Shown: piece by piece, positions 37,318 through 46,721 of the stretch
Layout of the letters: each line of letters begins with the position of its first letter
Numbering within the stretch: the first letter of the stretch is position 1
Position numbers and translations under genes: made by a program
Assembly (NCBI RefSeq): GCF_013340305.1
Contig: NZ_BLVP01000001.1
Location: 124,001-188,000 of the forward strand
Direction: 5' to 3'
Length of the DNA: 64,000 bases
Origin: Desulfovibrio psychrotolerans
GTDB lineage: Bacteria > Desulfobacterota > Desulfovibrionia > Desulfovibrionales > Desulfovibrionaceae
Notes under the pieces: generated by a model
Databases searched by the model: none
What the model was told of the DNA's origin: nothing
The model's input: the letters and a program-made list of their open reading frames with translations, nothing else

Positions 37318-37375
37318 GTGCCGAACGTATCCCGCCACGGCTCAACGTGCCGGTCACCGAAAGGAGATTCCTGTC

Positions 37376-38020
37376 TTGATTGTGGATATGCGGCGCAACA
37401 GGGAACGAATGGTGCGTGAACATCTTGAGGCGCGGGGGATTAAAGATACCCGCGTGCTTGCTGCAATGCGCGCCGTGCCCCGCCATTACTTCGTGCAGGA
37501 AGCCCTGCGCGCTCAGGCCTATGAAGATCATCCGCTGCCCATTGGCTACGGGCAGACCATCTCACAACCGTATATTGTGGCTCTGATGTCGGAGCAACTG
37601 GAAGCCAGGCCCGGTATGAGCGTTCTTGAAATCGGCACGGGGTCCGGTTTTCAGGCTGCCGTGCTGGCGGAAATGGGGTTGCAGGTGTTTTCTGTGGAAC
37701 GCATACGCGAACTGCACACGGCAACCCAGCAACTGTTGCGGAATCTTAAATACTACCGCATTCGCCTGAAGCTTGATGACGGTACCATGGGGTGGCCGGA
37801 AATGGGACCGTTTGACAGGATTATCGTAACAGCGGGGGGGCCTTCCATCCCTGAGCCGCTGGTGAATCAACTGGCCGACCCGGGAGTGATGCTTATTCCC
37901 GTGGGAAAGAACAAACGCATGCAGCAGCTGGTGCGCATTCGCAAACAAGATGGCGACGTTACTCTGGAAAAGCTTGGCGGAGTGGCGTTTGTGGATCTGG
38001 TGGGCACGCATGGCTGGTAA
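37376..38020 (+). CDS. pcm: Protein-L-isoaspartate(D-aspartate) O-methyltransferase
   Basis: A 214-residue SAM-dependent methyltransferase that repairs isoaspartyl residues. Signatures: '[20 protein letters not shown]' near the N terminus, '[20 protein letters not shown]', SAM motif I '[19 protein letters not shown]' and '[18 protein letters not shown]'. The start is taken as TTG at 37376, with AAGGAG at 37361-37366 spaced normally; ATG at 37388 is the alternative. The frame also runs far upstream without family resemblance. YqaA-like protein follows by 6 bases. Confidence 0.92.
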   Translation: MIVDMRRNRERMVREHLEARGIKDTRVLAAMRAVPRHYFVQEALRAQAYEDHPLPIGYGQTISQPYIVALMSEQLEARPGMSVLEIGTGSGFQAAVLAEMGLQVFSVERIRELHTATQQLLRNLKYYRIRLKLDDGTMGWPEMGPFDRIIVTAGGPSIPEPLVNQLADPGVMLIPVGKNKRMQQLVRIRKQDGDVTLEKLGGVAFVDLVGTHGW

Positions 38021-38026
38021 GGCGGC

Positions 38027-38614
38027 ATGGATATGATGAAAAAATGGCTGGATAAACTCTGGCTTCTGGCGGAATCGAAGGGGGCGCGGCGCACTCTGGC
38101 CACGGTTTCCTTTACGGAATCCATCTTTTTTCCGCTGCCGCCAGACCTGCTGCTTATTCCCATGGCGCTGGCAAACAGGAAGCAGGCGTTCCGGCTGGCG
38201 GCCATCTGCCTGTTCTCTTCGCTTCTGGGCGGCATTCTTGGGTACTATGTCGGTTATTTTTTCATGGATTTGCTCGGAATGCCCATCATACGTTTCTACG
38301 GTTTTGACGATAAGTATCTTGTCATCAAAGAATGGTACGACACCTATGACGCATGGGCTGTTGCCGCAGCGGGGCTTACGCCCATTCCGTACAAGCTGTG
38401 CACGCTGACGGCGGGGGCGTTCCGCATTGACCTGCTGGTGTTCATCGTGGCTTCCACGCTCAGCAGGGGAGTGCGGTTCTTCACCATAGCCGGGCTGATT
38501 TACCTGTTCGGCGACAGGGCAAGGTATTTTCTTGAGAAACGATTTGACCTTATTCTGCTGGGCACGCTTATCCTCGGCATTGCAGGGTTTGTTGCCATAG
38601 CGTTTCTTGAATAG
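38027..38614 (+). CDS. YqaA-type DedA/SNARE-associated membrane protein
   Basis: A 195-residue protein with about four or five membrane segments. The family motif region reads 'FTESIFFPLPPDLLLIPMAL' (29-48), then 'LLGGILGYYVGYFFMDLLG' and 'AAGLTPIPYKLCTLTAGAF', matching the YqaA branch of the DedA superfamily. DedA proteins are linked to lipid flipping and membrane homeostasis; no substrate can be deduced. It is 6 bases after pcm, so co-transcription is very likely. Confidence 0.85.
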   Translation: MDMMKKWLDKLWLLAESKGARRTLATVSFTESIFFPLPPDLLLIPMALANRKQAFRLAAICLFSSLLGGILGYYVGYFFMDLLGMPIIRFYGFDDKYLVIKEWYDTYDAWAVAAAGLTPIPYKLCTLTAGAFRIDLLVFIVASTLSRGVRFFTIAGLIYLFGDRARYFLEKRFDLILLGTLILGIAGFVAIAFLE

Positions 38615-38738
38615 TCTGCTGCGCGGCACAGAGCCGGGCTTGACGCATGGCGTATATTGTTTAGGTTTCCGTTCAGAACACACGCACGAACGTTCTGCGC
38701 TGCAAGCACGGAACGGTCTGTACATAAAGGAGAAAGTA

Positions 38739-39641
38739 ATGTCTTCATGCAGCGGTTGTTCCTCGTCTGGGGCCGGTCAGCCCGGTGCGGAGCACAAATC
38801 CAGCGCCAAGCAGAATATTCAGGATGCCCTTATCTGTTCCACTCTGGACAAAATTCGCTACAAGCTCTTTATCATGAGCGGCAAGGGCGGAGTGGGGAAA
38901 AGCTCGGTGACGGTCAATACGGCTGCCGCGCTGGCTGCCCGGGGGTACAAGGTGGGGATTCTGGATGTTGATATCCACGGTCCCAGCGTGCCCAACCTGC
39001 TCGGCGTGACTGCCCTTGGCATTGAGGCTGACCGCGGCGGGCTGCTCAATCCTGTGCAGGTGAACGAGAATCTGTGGCTTGTTTCCATGGATTCGCTCCT
39101 CAAGGACAAGGATACGGCTGTTCTCTGGCGAGGCCCCAAGAAAACGGCCGCCATTCGTCAGTTTGTCTCTGACGTGAACTGGGGAGATCTGGATTTTCTG
39201 CTCATCGACTCGCCTCCCGGAACCGGCGACGAACACATGACCGTGCTTAAGACCATTCCGGAAGCACTGTGTGTGGTTGTGACCACGCCTCAGGAAATTT
39301 CCCTTGCCGATGTGCGTAAAGCCATTAACTTTTTGCAGTACGCCAACGCCAATGTGCTGGGTGTGGTGGAAAATATGAGCGGTCTGGCCTGTCCGCACTG
39401 TGGCGGCGAGATAACCCTTTTCAAGAAGGGGGGCGGCAAGGAATTGGCAGAGCGCTACGGGCTGGAGTTTTTGGGCAGCGTACCGTTGGACCCGGCGACC
39501 GTTGTGGCCGCCGATATGGGCGTGCCCGTGGTTATGCTGGAGGGTGAATCGCACGCCAAAACAGGCTTCCTTAACCTTGCAGATGCCATTGTCACGGCAC
39601 TGGACAGAAGCCTTGAAGCCATTTCCGGCTCTCACGGATAA
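38739..39641 (+). CDS. mrp: Mrp/NBP35 family iron-sulfur carrier ATPase
   Basis: A 300-residue P-loop ATPase. Deviant Walker A is 'IMSGKGGVGKSSVTVNTA' (near 47-64), followed by 'VGILDVDIHGPSVPNLLGV' and 'FLLIDSPPGTGDEHMTVL'. The C-terminal CxxC 'GLACPHCGGEITLF' would hold a bridging Fe-S cluster in the dimer; an extra N-terminal 'SSCSGCSSSGAG' adds the NBP35-like cysteine pair. It delivers Fe-S clusters to target proteins. ATG at 38739 is supported by AAAGGAG; the frame is open to 38607 without similarity. Confidence 0.92.
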   Translation: MSSCSGCSSSGAGQPGAEHKSSAKQNIQDALICSTLDKIRYKLFIMSGKGGVGKSSVTVNTAAALAARGYKVGILDVDIHGPSVPNLLGVTALGIEADRGGLLNPVQVNENLWLVSMDSLLKDKDTAVLWRGPKKTAAIRQFVSDVNWGDLDFLLIDSPPGTGDEHMTVLKTIPEALCVVVTTPQEISLADVRKAINFLQYANANVLGVVENMSGLACPHCGGEITLFKKGGGKELAERYGLEFLGSVPLDPATVVAADMGVPVVMLEGESHAKTGFLNLADAIVTALDRSLEAISGSHG

Positions 39642-39655
39642 CCGGAGTTGCCTGT

Positions 39656-40351
39656 ATGAACCGCCGCACAGCAGCATGCCGAAGTTTTACGGCGTATGGG
39701 TGGCCTTTGACCATCCTGCTGTGTCTTGTCCTGCTGATTGCGGCGGTTGCTCCGGCGAAAGGGCAGACCATCTACTACTGGAAGGATGCCAAGGGAGAAT
39801 ACCACTTCTACACGACGCCAAAGCCGCCGGACGGGTTTGTGCTGCGTCCGCAGAAACAGGACTCCAATAACGCCGGGACGTCCCGCAAGACGTCTTCCGG
39901 AGCATATTCCGGCACATCAAGAACGGACAAAACGGCCAAGGCCGCCCGTTCGCAGAAAAAGCAGCAGATAGACAGGATTGCCGAGGTCTTCGGGCGGCGG
40001 CACCGGGTAGACCCGAAGCTGGTGCGTGCCGTTATTCAGGTGGAATCGTCTTACAACCATAAAAGCGTTTCCCGGGCCGGTGCGCAGGGGCTTATGCAGA
40101 TTATGCCCGCCACAGGCAAGGATCTGGGGTTACAGAATCCTTTTGATCCCATTGAAAACGTGGAAGCGGGGGTGCGCTACCTGCGCATGATGCTGGACCG
40201 CTTTAAAGATGTGCGGCTTGCTTTGGCGGCGTATAACGCCGGTCCCGCCGCCGTGGAAAAATATGGCACCATACCGCCCTATGCCGAGACAAGAGATTAT
40301 GTTACCAAAGTGCTTGCCCACTACAGAACCAACCGCATGAAGGCCAGATAG
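39656..40351 (+). CDS. Lytic transglycosylase (SLT domain) with DUF4124-like N-terminus
   Basis: A 231-residue secreted protein. The signal peptide is about 1-37. 'TIYYWKDAKGEYHFYTTPKP' (38-57) resembles DUF4124, then a Ser/Thr/Lys-rich linker (65-103). The C-terminal SLT domain has 'VIQVESSYNHKSVSRAGAQG' with catalytic E130, 'LMQIMPATGKDLGLQNPFDP' and 'LALAAYNAGPAAVEKYG'. It cleaves glycan strands with 1,6-anhydro ends. Only 1 base separates it from pgsA. Confidence 0.92.
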   Translation: MNRRTAACRSFTAYGWPLTILLCLVLLIAAVAPAKGQTIYYWKDAKGEYHFYTTPKPPDGFVLRPQKQDSNNAGTSRKTSSGAYSGTSRTDKTAKAARSQKKQQIDRIAEVFGRRHRVDPKLVRAVIQVESSYNHKSVSRAGAQGLMQIMPATGKDLGLQNPFDPIENVEAGVRYLRMMLDRFKDVRLALAAYNAGPAAVEKYGTIPPYAETRDYVTKVLAHYRTNRMKAR

Positions 40352-40352
40352 G

Positions 40353-40907
40353 ATGTTTAATCTCGCAAACAAGATCACGCTTGCCCGGATACTTATTGTT
40401 CCCTTTGTTGTCATCCTGCTCTATTTTCCCGGCAAGATGACCAATCTTATTGCTTTTTTCCTCTTTTTTATTGCATCCGCCACCGATATGCTGGATGGGT
40501 TTGTCGCCCGCAGGGAAGGGATTGTAACCAGTTTCGGCAAGTTTCTGGACCCGCTGGCGGACAAGCTGCTTATCTGTTCCGTTCTGGTCATGCTCAGCTA
40601 TCTTGGCTGGGTTCCCGCGTGGATAACCATAGTCATCATCTGCCGCGAGCTTATCGTGACCGGTCTGCGCGCCATGGCAGCCGATGAAGGTATTGTCATA
40701 GCGGCAGACAGGTACGGAAAACTCAAAACCATAATGCAGATGCTGGCATGTGGTCCGCTCATCATTCATGAGCCGCTCTTCGGCATACCTGTGGCATGGT
40801 TGGGAGAGATTCTTCTTTACATAGCGCTTGTTCTCACTGTATTTTCTGGTGGAAACTACCTGTACGGTTTTTATCGCAACTGGCTGCAGGAGACGGCAAG
40901 CAGTTAG
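40353..40907 (+). CDS. pgsA: CDP-diacylglycerol--glycerol-3-phosphate 3-phosphatidyltransferase
   Basis: A 184-residue CDP-alcohol phosphatidyltransferase for phosphatidylglycerol synthesis. The family motif D-G-x2-A-R-x8-G-x3-D-x3-D is seen as 'DMLDGFVARREGIVTSFG' followed by 'KFLDPLADKLL' (about 45-73). It has four or five membrane helices. It follows the SLT gene immediately and precedes a small gene and ftsB. Confidence 0.93.
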   Translation: MFNLANKITLARILIVPFVVILLYFPGKMTNLIAFFLFFIASATDMLDGFVARREGIVTSFGKFLDPLADKLLICSVLVMLSYLGWVPAWITIVIICRELIVTGLRAMAADEGIVIAADRYGKLKTIMQMLACGPLIIHEPLFGIPVAWLGEILLYIALVLTVFSGGNYLYGFYRNWLQETASS

Positions 40908-41000
40908 CGTTTTCGTTGCAGACGCAACGCCCGCACGCCGGAAGCGGTGCCCCGAACTGATCGGGATGACTTCCGAAACGGTATTTCTCAGGGGGTGGCC

Positions 41001-41273
41001 ATGCAGCAGCATGAAGCATTGCAGAGCAGGCTGCGCAACTGTCTGCAAACCATTTTGGAACTTGAACCAGACCTTGAAGGTTTGGAAATCGGCCATGATC
41101 TCATGAAGGAGTTCGATCTGCTCAAATCCTTTATGGAAAAGCTGGATGACGTGGAATTGCAGGAAGAGGATGTGCGCAGGATTGAAACTGCCACAGCCAA
41201 TTTTCTTGAAGAACTTAAAGGACCGCTTTCTGATATGCGGGAACGCAGCACCGCATCGCGGCGCCTGAATTGA
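41001..41273 (+). CDS. Small helical hypothetical protein
   Basis: A 90-residue acidic, fully helical protein without signal or membrane segment; 'LEPDLEGLEIGHDLMKEFDL' and 'LDDVELQEEDVRRIETATA' suggest an amphipathic bundle. I do not recognise the family. The ATG at 41001 has an AGGGGG site upstream and is chosen over 40947. It lies between pgsA and ftsB; its stop is 2 bases from the ftsB start, so it belongs to this operon. Confidence 0.7.
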   Translation: MQQHEALQSRLRNCLQTILELEPDLEGLEIGHDLMKEFDLLKSFMEKLDDVELQEEDVRRIETATANFLEELKGPLSDMRERSTASRRLN

Positions 41274-41275
41274 CC

Positions 41276-41602
41276 ATGTTTTGGAAGCGCGTACTGCTGG
41301 GGTTTCTGGTTATCCTGATCCTCTTTCTGCTGGGCAGGATGCTGATAAGCGATCAGGGGCTTTTTTCCTATCGTGAACTGAAGGCTGAGCATGAAGCCCT
41401 GGAGCAGCAACTTTCAGAATTGAGGGAAAAAAATCTGGCCTTGAGTCAGGAAATTCGCTTGTTGCAATCCAACCCTGAGTATATAGAGAAAGTAATTCGC
41501 CAGCGGATGAATTTCGTTAAGGATAACGAAATTTTGTATATCTTTCCGGATACAATTAAAGAGGGTAGAGCAGGAGCCGCTCCGGATGAAGGCAAAGATT
41601 AA
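41276..41602 (+). CDS. ftsB: Septum formation initiator family protein (FtsB/DivIC-like)
   Basis: A 108-residue bitopic protein: a membrane helix at about 7-23, then a coiled coil ('LKAEHEALEQQLSELREKNL', about 37-56) and the conserved end 'NPEYIEKVIRQRMNFVKDNE', which defines the DivIC/FtsB family. It would link FtsL and FtsQ in the divisome. TTG at 41270 overlapping the previous stop is an alternative start. The end overlaps the TPR gene by 17 bases. Confidence 0.88.
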   Translation: MFWKRVLLGFLVILILFLLGRMLISDQGLFSYRELKAEHEALEQQLSELREKNLALSQEIRLLQSNPEYIEKVIRQRMNFVKDNEILYIFPDTIKEGRAGAAPDEGKD

Positions 41603-42497
41603 ATGGTATCAGGAAGTTTTGGAACTGGAACCGAGTTCCAAGGTGTTCTTTCCGCTTGCCAAGCTGTTCGCCGAAAATGACCAGTACCCGGAAGCCATAG
41701 CAACGCTGAAGCAAGGGCTGGAACGGAATACCGAACATTTTGAAGCCCGGATGCTGCTCATAGACTGCCTTGGCAGAATGGCGGCAATGGATGCCCGACA
41801 CCGGCCCGCCATGGAAGCGGAGATACGCTCCATAGGTGATGTGCTGCAACGATATCCCGCCTTCTGGCAAAGCTGGGCCGGAACCCTTTCCGCACAGCCG
41901 CAGTCGAAAGATGCTGCGGTAGCCCTCTCTTTCCTTTCCGCCGCGTTCGCGGATGCCTCCATATCCTGGACCGAAATCATCGAGCAAGGCCTGCGCCAGG
42001 TACTCATGGGAGAGCAGGGGGCCGCAGCGGCATCCGCTTCACCTTCCATGGCACCGCTTAAGGTGGTTGCTCCTCCGCCCGTCCCATCGCACGAAGAAGA
42101 CGATGAATCCGATGGGGGTATTGTTTCTGCAACAGGCCCCATTCCGCTGGTGAGGGGACATGTTCAGCGAGGTTCCGGCGAGTTTTCCGGTGCGGACGTT
42201 GAGGACGAGGCAGAGGACGAGCCGTTTTCGCTGCGGACTCTTTCCATGGCCAAGGTGCTGGCGGAGCAGGGTGACACCAGAGGTGCTCTGGAAATCTGCG
42301 ACGAGTTGCTCGCCAGTGCACAGGAACCGGCAGAAAGGCAACGGGTGGAAGCTTTCCGCCACACAGTAGCCGCAAGCGGCAGAACCGCCGTGCCGGAACA
42401 TGTAACAGCGGAAAACCAGCCTCTTCAGGGAAAAACCAAACTTATCAACACCCTTGAATCCCTTGCGGAGCGCTTAGAGGCCCGTGCGGCGCGATAA
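41586..42497 (+). CDS. TPR-type repeat protein
   Basis: A 303-residue protein with TPR-like helical pairs at the N terminus ('VLELEPSSKVFFPLAKLFAE', 'YPEAIATLKQGLERNTEHFE'; 11-60) and near the C terminus ('SMAKVLAEQGDTRGALEICD', about 222-241). A Pro/Ala/acidic linker (about 145-205) joins them. No signal peptide, so cytoplasmic. It resembles FimV/TPR scaffold proteins found near envelope genes, but no specific function can be given. Overlaps ftsB and is followed by a SPOR lipoprotein. Confidence 0.75.
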   Translation: MKAKIKWYQEVLELEPSSKVFFPLAKLFAENDQYPEAIATLKQGLERNTEHFEARMLLIDCLGRMAAMDARHRPAMEAEIRSIGDVLQRYPAFWQSWAGTLSAQPQSKDAAVALSFLSAAFADASISWTEIIEQGLRQVLMGEQGAAAASASPSMAPLKVVAPPPVPSHEEDDESDGGIVSATGPIPLVRGHVQRGSGEFSGADVEDEAEDEPFSLRTLSMAKVLAEQGDTRGALEICDELLASAQEPAERQRVEAFRHTVAASGRTAVPEHVTAENQPLQGKTKLINTLESLAERLEARAAR

Positions 42498-42586
42498 CCC
42501 CCTTCCTTTCTGTGCCATCACCAGCCACAGCGCCGCCCCCGATCGGCAATCTTTGGTATAAACACAATCCTTTCAGGAGAGTATAC

Positions 42587-43849
42587 GTGCGTCGTCTGAT
42601 TTTTCTTATTGTCCTCATGGCTTTTTCGCTTTCTCTGGCCTCCGGCTGCAAGCAGGCCGCGAAGAATGTGTGGAAAGATACCCGCAGATACTACCGTGAA
42701 TACATAAATACCCCCGCCACACTGAAATTTCAGGAAGCGGATGCCTCTGCCGTGGAGGATAAGCTGGCAACCGTGTACACGCCTGTGGGCATGGCTCTGG
42801 AATCGTTCCGGCGCGACATGCTGGCGCAGGATGTCTTTCCCACCGAAGCGTGGGTGAATGACATGTTTGACCGCTATCCGTGGCTCAGCGGTATTGCCGT
42901 TGTCTCTCCGGAAGGGGATATGTATATGCAGCGCCCCTCCGTCTCCATGAAGAGCCTGGATTTTATGCCGCTGTTTGAGGAAGATGAGAAGATAAGCTAC
43001 CGGGACATGCGCGCCTATGCGCAGGACAATCCCCTTGGTCCCGAAGTCTACGTGGGTACCCCCTTCTTTGTGGATAACGAGATGAAGGGTATGGTTGTGG
43101 CCCATTTTGACCCGCGCAATCTGCTGCACCTGTGCCCGTCACCGGCGCGCCTTGTGATCCTGAGCCCCACCTTTACACTCTGGCCCGGCCATTATGTGAT
43201 GGAGGAGACACCTCTGGAGACTGTGGAGTGGGAAAAAGTTCTGCGCAGACGCTCCTCTGACACAGAGAGCAACAAGTACGGTGAGTTTTTGTGGATAGCC
43301 AAGTATATCGGCAATCTGCCCCTGGTGTTCGCCGCATCGACGGATGAGTATCCCATTGACCCCAGACAGTTGGAGGCGTTGGCCGCACCGGCCCCTGTGC
43401 GTGACGTGCCCACGGTTCCCGTTCCCGAGCCTGCCGCACAGGAAACCGAAGAGGAATCCAGCGAGTTTGAAATAATGGCAGCCCCCGCGCCGCAGCAGCC
43501 TGCTGCGGCTGATGCAGCCAAAGCCATAAGGCCTGCCATGAGTGACACCCCGGAACCCGCTCCGCTGACCAAGGACATTGTGTGGTCGGTGCAGATTGGT
43601 GCCTTCCATAATCCGCAATATGCGCAGGACCGCATGAACCTGCTGCGCACGTTTGGCTATTCGCCATGCCTGATGAAGCTCTACGACCGGCACGGACAGT
43701 TATGGCATGTTGTGCAGATTGCTGACACCCCCGACAAGGAAGAGGCGTTTAAGCACGTCAAAGAATTCCTCGGCAAGGGAACAGGACTGGACTACAATGT
43801 GGGTGCGCTGGATGCCGGTGTTGTGAGCCGCCGTAAAGAGTGCTTCTAA
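42587..43849 (+). CDS. Lipoprotein with Cache-like domain and C-terminal SPOR domain
   Basis: A 420-residue protein starting at GTG 42587, with CAGGAGA upstream. The lipobox 'LSLASGC' gives lipidated C21. Residues about 55-215 contain '[20 protein letters not shown]' and '[20 protein letters not shown]', resembling the PDC/Cache sensor fold. A Pro/Ala/Glu linker (about 265-330) leads to a SPOR domain ('[20 protein letters not shown]'), which in this family binds denuded septal peptidoglycan. I know no standard name for this combination. Context (pgsA, ftsB, TPR) points to the cell envelope and division. An upstream in-frame ATG at 42512 would destroy the lipoprotein signal. Confidence 0.8.
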   Translation: MRRLIFLIVLMAFSLSLASGCKQAAKNVWKDTRRYYREYINTPATLKFQEADASAVEDKLATVYTPVGMALESFRRDMLAQDVFPTEAWVNDMFDRYPWLSGIAVVSPEGDMYMQRPSVSMKSLDFMPLFEEDEKISYRDMRAYAQDNPLGPEVYVGTPFFVDNEMKGMVVAHFDPRNLLHLCPSPARLVILSPTFTLWPGHYVMEETPLETVEWEKVLRRRSSDTESNKYGEFLWIAKYIGNLPLVFAASTDEYPIDPRQLEALAAPAPVRDVPTVPVPEPAAQETEEESSEFEIMAAPAPQQPAAADAAKAIRPAMSDTPEPAPLTKDIVWSVQIGAFHNPQYAQDRMNLLRTFGYSPCLMKLYDRHGQLWHVVQIADTPDKEEAFKHVKEFLGKGTGLDYNVGALDAGVVSRRKECF

Positions 43850-43865
43850 GCCGGGAGGAGGAATT

Positions 43866-44876
43866 ATGCGTCAGGTTACCGTAACGGAACATGTTCTGCT
43901 TCATCAGACCAAGTCTCCTTCCGCGTCAGGCAAGTTCACGGCCTTGCTTTACGACCTTATTCTTGCCGCAAAGATCATTCAGCGCGAGGTGAACAAGGCC
44001 GGTCTGCTGGATATTCTCGGAGCAACCGGCGAGACCAACGTGCAGGGAGAGCAGGTTCAGAAGCTGGACGACTTTGCCAACCGTACGCTCATCCATCGTT
44101 TGCAGAGAACAGGGGTGCTGTGCGCCATGGCGTCTGAAGAGAATGCCGACCTTATTCTCGTTCCGGAGAAATTCCGCCGGGGAGATTACATTCTCATCTT
44201 CGACCCTCTGGACGGCTCCACGAATATTGACGTTAACATCAACGTGGGCACCATCTTTTCCATCCTTAAACGGAAATCCTCCTCGGAGGAGGACGTGACC
44301 ATGGCGGACGTTTTGCAGCGTGGTGCCGAACAGGTTGCGGCCGGGTATTTTCTGTACGGCTCCTCGACCATGCTCGTCTATACATCGGGCGAGGGCGTGC
44401 ACGGATTCACGCTGGACCCCAGCGTGGGCGAATTTCTGCTGTCGCACCCGGATATCCGTATCCCGGAGCGGGGAAAGGTTTACTCCGTCAACGAGGCCTA
44501 TTACCACTATTGGGATACCCGCACCCGCAAGGTGGTGGACTACTTCAAAAGCCCGGAAAACGAACGGGGCGCCCCCTATTCCCTGCGGTACGTAGGGTCG
44601 CTGGTGGCGGATTTTCACCGCAACCTGCTGAACGGGGGCATCTTCATGTATCCGATGGATCAGCGGAGCCCCTCCAGACCGCAGGGCAAGCTGCGGCTGA
44701 TGTGTGAAGCCTCTCCGCTGGCCTTTCTTGTGGAGCAGGCAGGCGGAAAGGCCATAGACGGCAGCAGGCGGATTCTGGATATACTCCCCGAGCACCTGCA
44801 TGAGCGGGTTCCCCTGTTTATCGGTTCTCCGAGAGATGTGGACACGGTTACCAGAATCTACTCGCAGACCGACTAG
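43866..44876 (+). CDS. fbp: Fructose-1,6-bisphosphatase class I
   Basis: A 336-residue Mg-dependent FBPase, the committed step of gluconeogenesis. '[20 protein letters not shown]' and the metal motif '[17 protein letters not shown]' (about 115-131) are clear, followed by '[20 protein letters not shown]' and '[20 protein letters not shown]'. AGGAGG lies directly ahead. It is 16 bases after the SPOR lipoprotein gene and may share its transcript. Completes the gluconeogenic set with pyc, ppsA and gpmI. Confidence 0.95.
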   Translation: MRQVTVTEHVLLHQTKSPSASGKFTALLYDLILAAKIIQREVNKAGLLDILGATGETNVQGEQVQKLDDFANRTLIHRLQRTGVLCAMASEENADLILVPEKFRRGDYILIFDPLDGSTNIDVNINVGTIFSILKRKSSSEEDVTMADVLQRGAEQVAAGYFLYGSSTMLVYTSGEGVHGFTLDPSVGEFLLSHPDIRIPERGKVYSVNEAYYHYWDTRTRKVVDYFKSPENERGAPYSLRYVGSLVADFHRNLLNGGIFMYPMDQRSPSRPQGKLRLMCEASPLAFLVEQAGGKAIDGSRRILDILPEHLHERVPLFIGSPRDVDTVTRIYSQTD

Positions 44877-44977
44877 GATGCGTGTCTTCCTGCCTGCGCC
44901 CATGTGCTAAATGGCTCTGTGCGCGGATAAGGGGCGCATCCCGAAACGAATTCCAAAGCCAGATTCGCCAGATTCCA

Positions 44978-45029
44978 AGAACAGAGTCCGGGGACAAATT
45001 CCAGGGACAGGTTCCAAGGACGAGTTTCG
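44978..45029. repeat. Four degenerate 13-bp tandem repeats
   Basis: Four consecutive 13-base units with consensus RGGACARRTTCCA cover 44978-45029. The middle two copies differ by two bases. It lies in the 248-base gap between fbp and tsaD, about 95 bases before the tsaD start. The period is not a multiple of three, and the rest of the gap shows no gene. Confidence 0.75.
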
Positions 45030-45124
45030 CGGAAAAGTCCCGTTTGCCGGACGATGTATGTTGTCCGGCGGATGTCATTCCCCATGCTCCATGACCCGGC
45101 ACCGCTGCCAACCGGAATATCTTG

Positions 45125-46249
45125 ATGATCACGCTCGGCATTGAAACCTCATGTGACGAAACCGCTCTGGCCCTGATCCGGGACGGAAAGCTGCTGCACG
45201 ATGTTATTTCCTCACAGACGGACATTCACTCGCTCTTCGGCGGAGTGGTGCCGGAAATAGCCTCGCGCGAGCATTACAGGCTCATCGGCAGGCTCTTTGC
45301 CGACCTGCTGAAAAAGACAGACCTGTCCATAGCCATGATCGATACGGTGGCCGTTTCGCGCGGGCCCGGGCTGCTCGGCAGCCTGCTGGTGGGGCTGGGG
45401 TTTGCCAAGGGGCTTGCCGCAGCGAGTAACGCACGGCTGGTGGGGGTAAACCATCTTCACGCCCATTTGCTGGCCGCAGGTCTGGAGCAGCAGTTGCGGT
45501 TTCCGGCGGTGGGCCTGCTGGTCTCCGGCGGGCATACGCATATTTATCACATCCTTTCGGCAAACGACTTTCGACTTTTGGGGCGCACGCTTGACGATGC
45601 TGCCGGAGAGGCGTTTGACAAGGTGGCGAAAATGCTGAACATGCCCTATCCGGGCGGGCATCTGATTGACCGGATTGGCCGTATGGCCATGCCGGACGTG
45701 AAGCTGTTTACCAAGCCGTATGTTGATAACGACAACCTGGATTTCAGCTTCAGCGGCCTGAAGACCGCGGCTTCTCTGCATATTCAGCGCAACCCGCATC
45801 TTCGCTTCTCTTCGCCTGCCGAAGCTGCCCGCCGATGCGCTGTTGCTGAAGAAGAAACCACTTCGTTGCAGGAACTTGCGGTATTGTGCGCATCGTTCAA
45901 CCACACGGTGGCGCAGACCCTGCGTATAAAGATGCAGCGGGCCTTGGAGCGTCTTATGACGCAGGAGCAGGGCAGGCCGGTGTCTCTTGTGGTGGCTGGC
46001 GGCGTGGCGGCAAACAGCATGGTGCGCGAAGCAATGACCGGCCTTGCGGAGCATTTTGACGTGGAAGCAGTGCTGCCTTCGCTTTCGCTGTGTACGGACA
46101 ATGGCGCCATGGTGGCCTATGCCGGAGAGCAACTGGCACGGCTGGGACTGCGTCACCTGCCGGACCTGGAAGCCATTCCGAGGGGGCAGGCCATTCCGGA
46201 CGACATGGTGCGGGACGAAGGGGCTTGTCCCGCGATTTGCGGGAAATAA
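45125..46249 (+). CDS. tsaD: tRNA N6-adenosine threonylcarbamoyltransferase
   Basis: A 374-residue Kae1/TsaD protein, the catalytic subunit for t6A at position 37 of ANN-decoding tRNAs. 'MITLGIETSCDETALALI' at the N terminus, the metal motif 'VNHLHAHLLAAG' with H110 and H114, 'LLVSGGHTHIYH', 'DFSFSGLKTA' and the C-terminal 'SLCTDNGAMVAYAG' are all in place. Start: ATG at 45125; TTG at 45122 is in frame. TsaB, TsaE and TsaC are not in the window. Confidence 0.95.
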   Translation: MITLGIETSCDETALALIRDGKLLHDVISSQTDIHSLFGGVVPEIASREHYRLIGRLFADLLKKTDLSIAMIDTVAVSRGPGLLGSLLVGLGFAKGLAAASNARLVGVNHLHAHLLAAGLEQQLRFPAVGLLVSGGHTHIYHILSANDFRLLGRTLDDAAGEAFDKVAKMLNMPYPGGHLIDRIGRMAMPDVKLFTKPYVDNDNLDFSFSGLKTAASLHIQRNPHLRFSSPAEAARRCAVAEEETTSLQELAVLCASFNHTVAQTLRIKMQRALERLMTQEQGRPVSLVVAGGVAANSMVREAMTGLAEHFDVEAVLPSLSLCTDNGAMVAYAGEQLARLGLRHLPDLEAIPRGQAIPDDMVRDEGACPAICGK

Positions 46250-46270
46250 CCCGCTTGCAGAACCCTTCCC

Positions 46271-46299
46271 TTGACACACCCCGCAACCACTAATATTTG
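46271..46299 (+). promoter_or_regulatory. Candidate promoter for trxA-trxB-bamD
   Basis: A perfect TTGACA at 46271-46276, then TATTTG at 46294-46299 with a 17-base spacer (TAATAT at 46291 overlaps with shorter spacing). The trxA start is 99 bases downstream. Confidence 0.55.
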
Positions 46300-46397
46300 T
46301 AGTTGAATTGACGACATGAGGTAGCCCTTACTTCATGCCTCCATCATGCACGAAGGAACCGGCAGGAAGCCGGTCTAAACCTTGAAAGGAGCGAACC

Positions 46398-46721
46398 ATG
46401 GCAGTGCAGGTAACAGACGGCAATTTTGATGCTGAGATTCTCAAGTCCTCTATCCCCGCTCTGGTTGACTTCTGGGCACCCTGGTGCGGTCCTTGCCGAG
46501 CCATGGGGCCTGTAATCGATGAGCTGGCTGCCGAGTTCGAAGGCAAAGTACGCATCGCCAAGATGAACGTGGATGAAAATCCCGCCACTCCCAGCAAGTA
46601 TGGCATCCGCGCCATTCCCACAATCATCCTGTTCAAGAACGGCGAAGTGGTGGAGCAGATCACCGGAGCTGTTTCCAAGAGCAGCATCAAGGACATGATC
46701 TCTCAGAAGGCCCTTAGCTAA
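46398..46721 (+). CDS. trxA: Thioredoxin
   Basis: A 107-residue thioredoxin with the active site 'DFWAPWCGPCRAMGPVID' (C30 and C33), the cis-proline 'YGIRAIPTIILFKNGE' and normal length. It reduces protein disulfides with electrons from TrxB. An AAAGGAG site lies ahead. The stop and the trxB start share one base (TAATG). Confidence 0.96.
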   Translation: MAVQVTDGNFDAEILKSSIPALVDFWAPWCGPCRAMGPVIDELAAEFEGKVRIAKMNVDENPATPSKYGIRAIPTIILFKNGEVVEQITGAVSKSSIKDMISQKALS

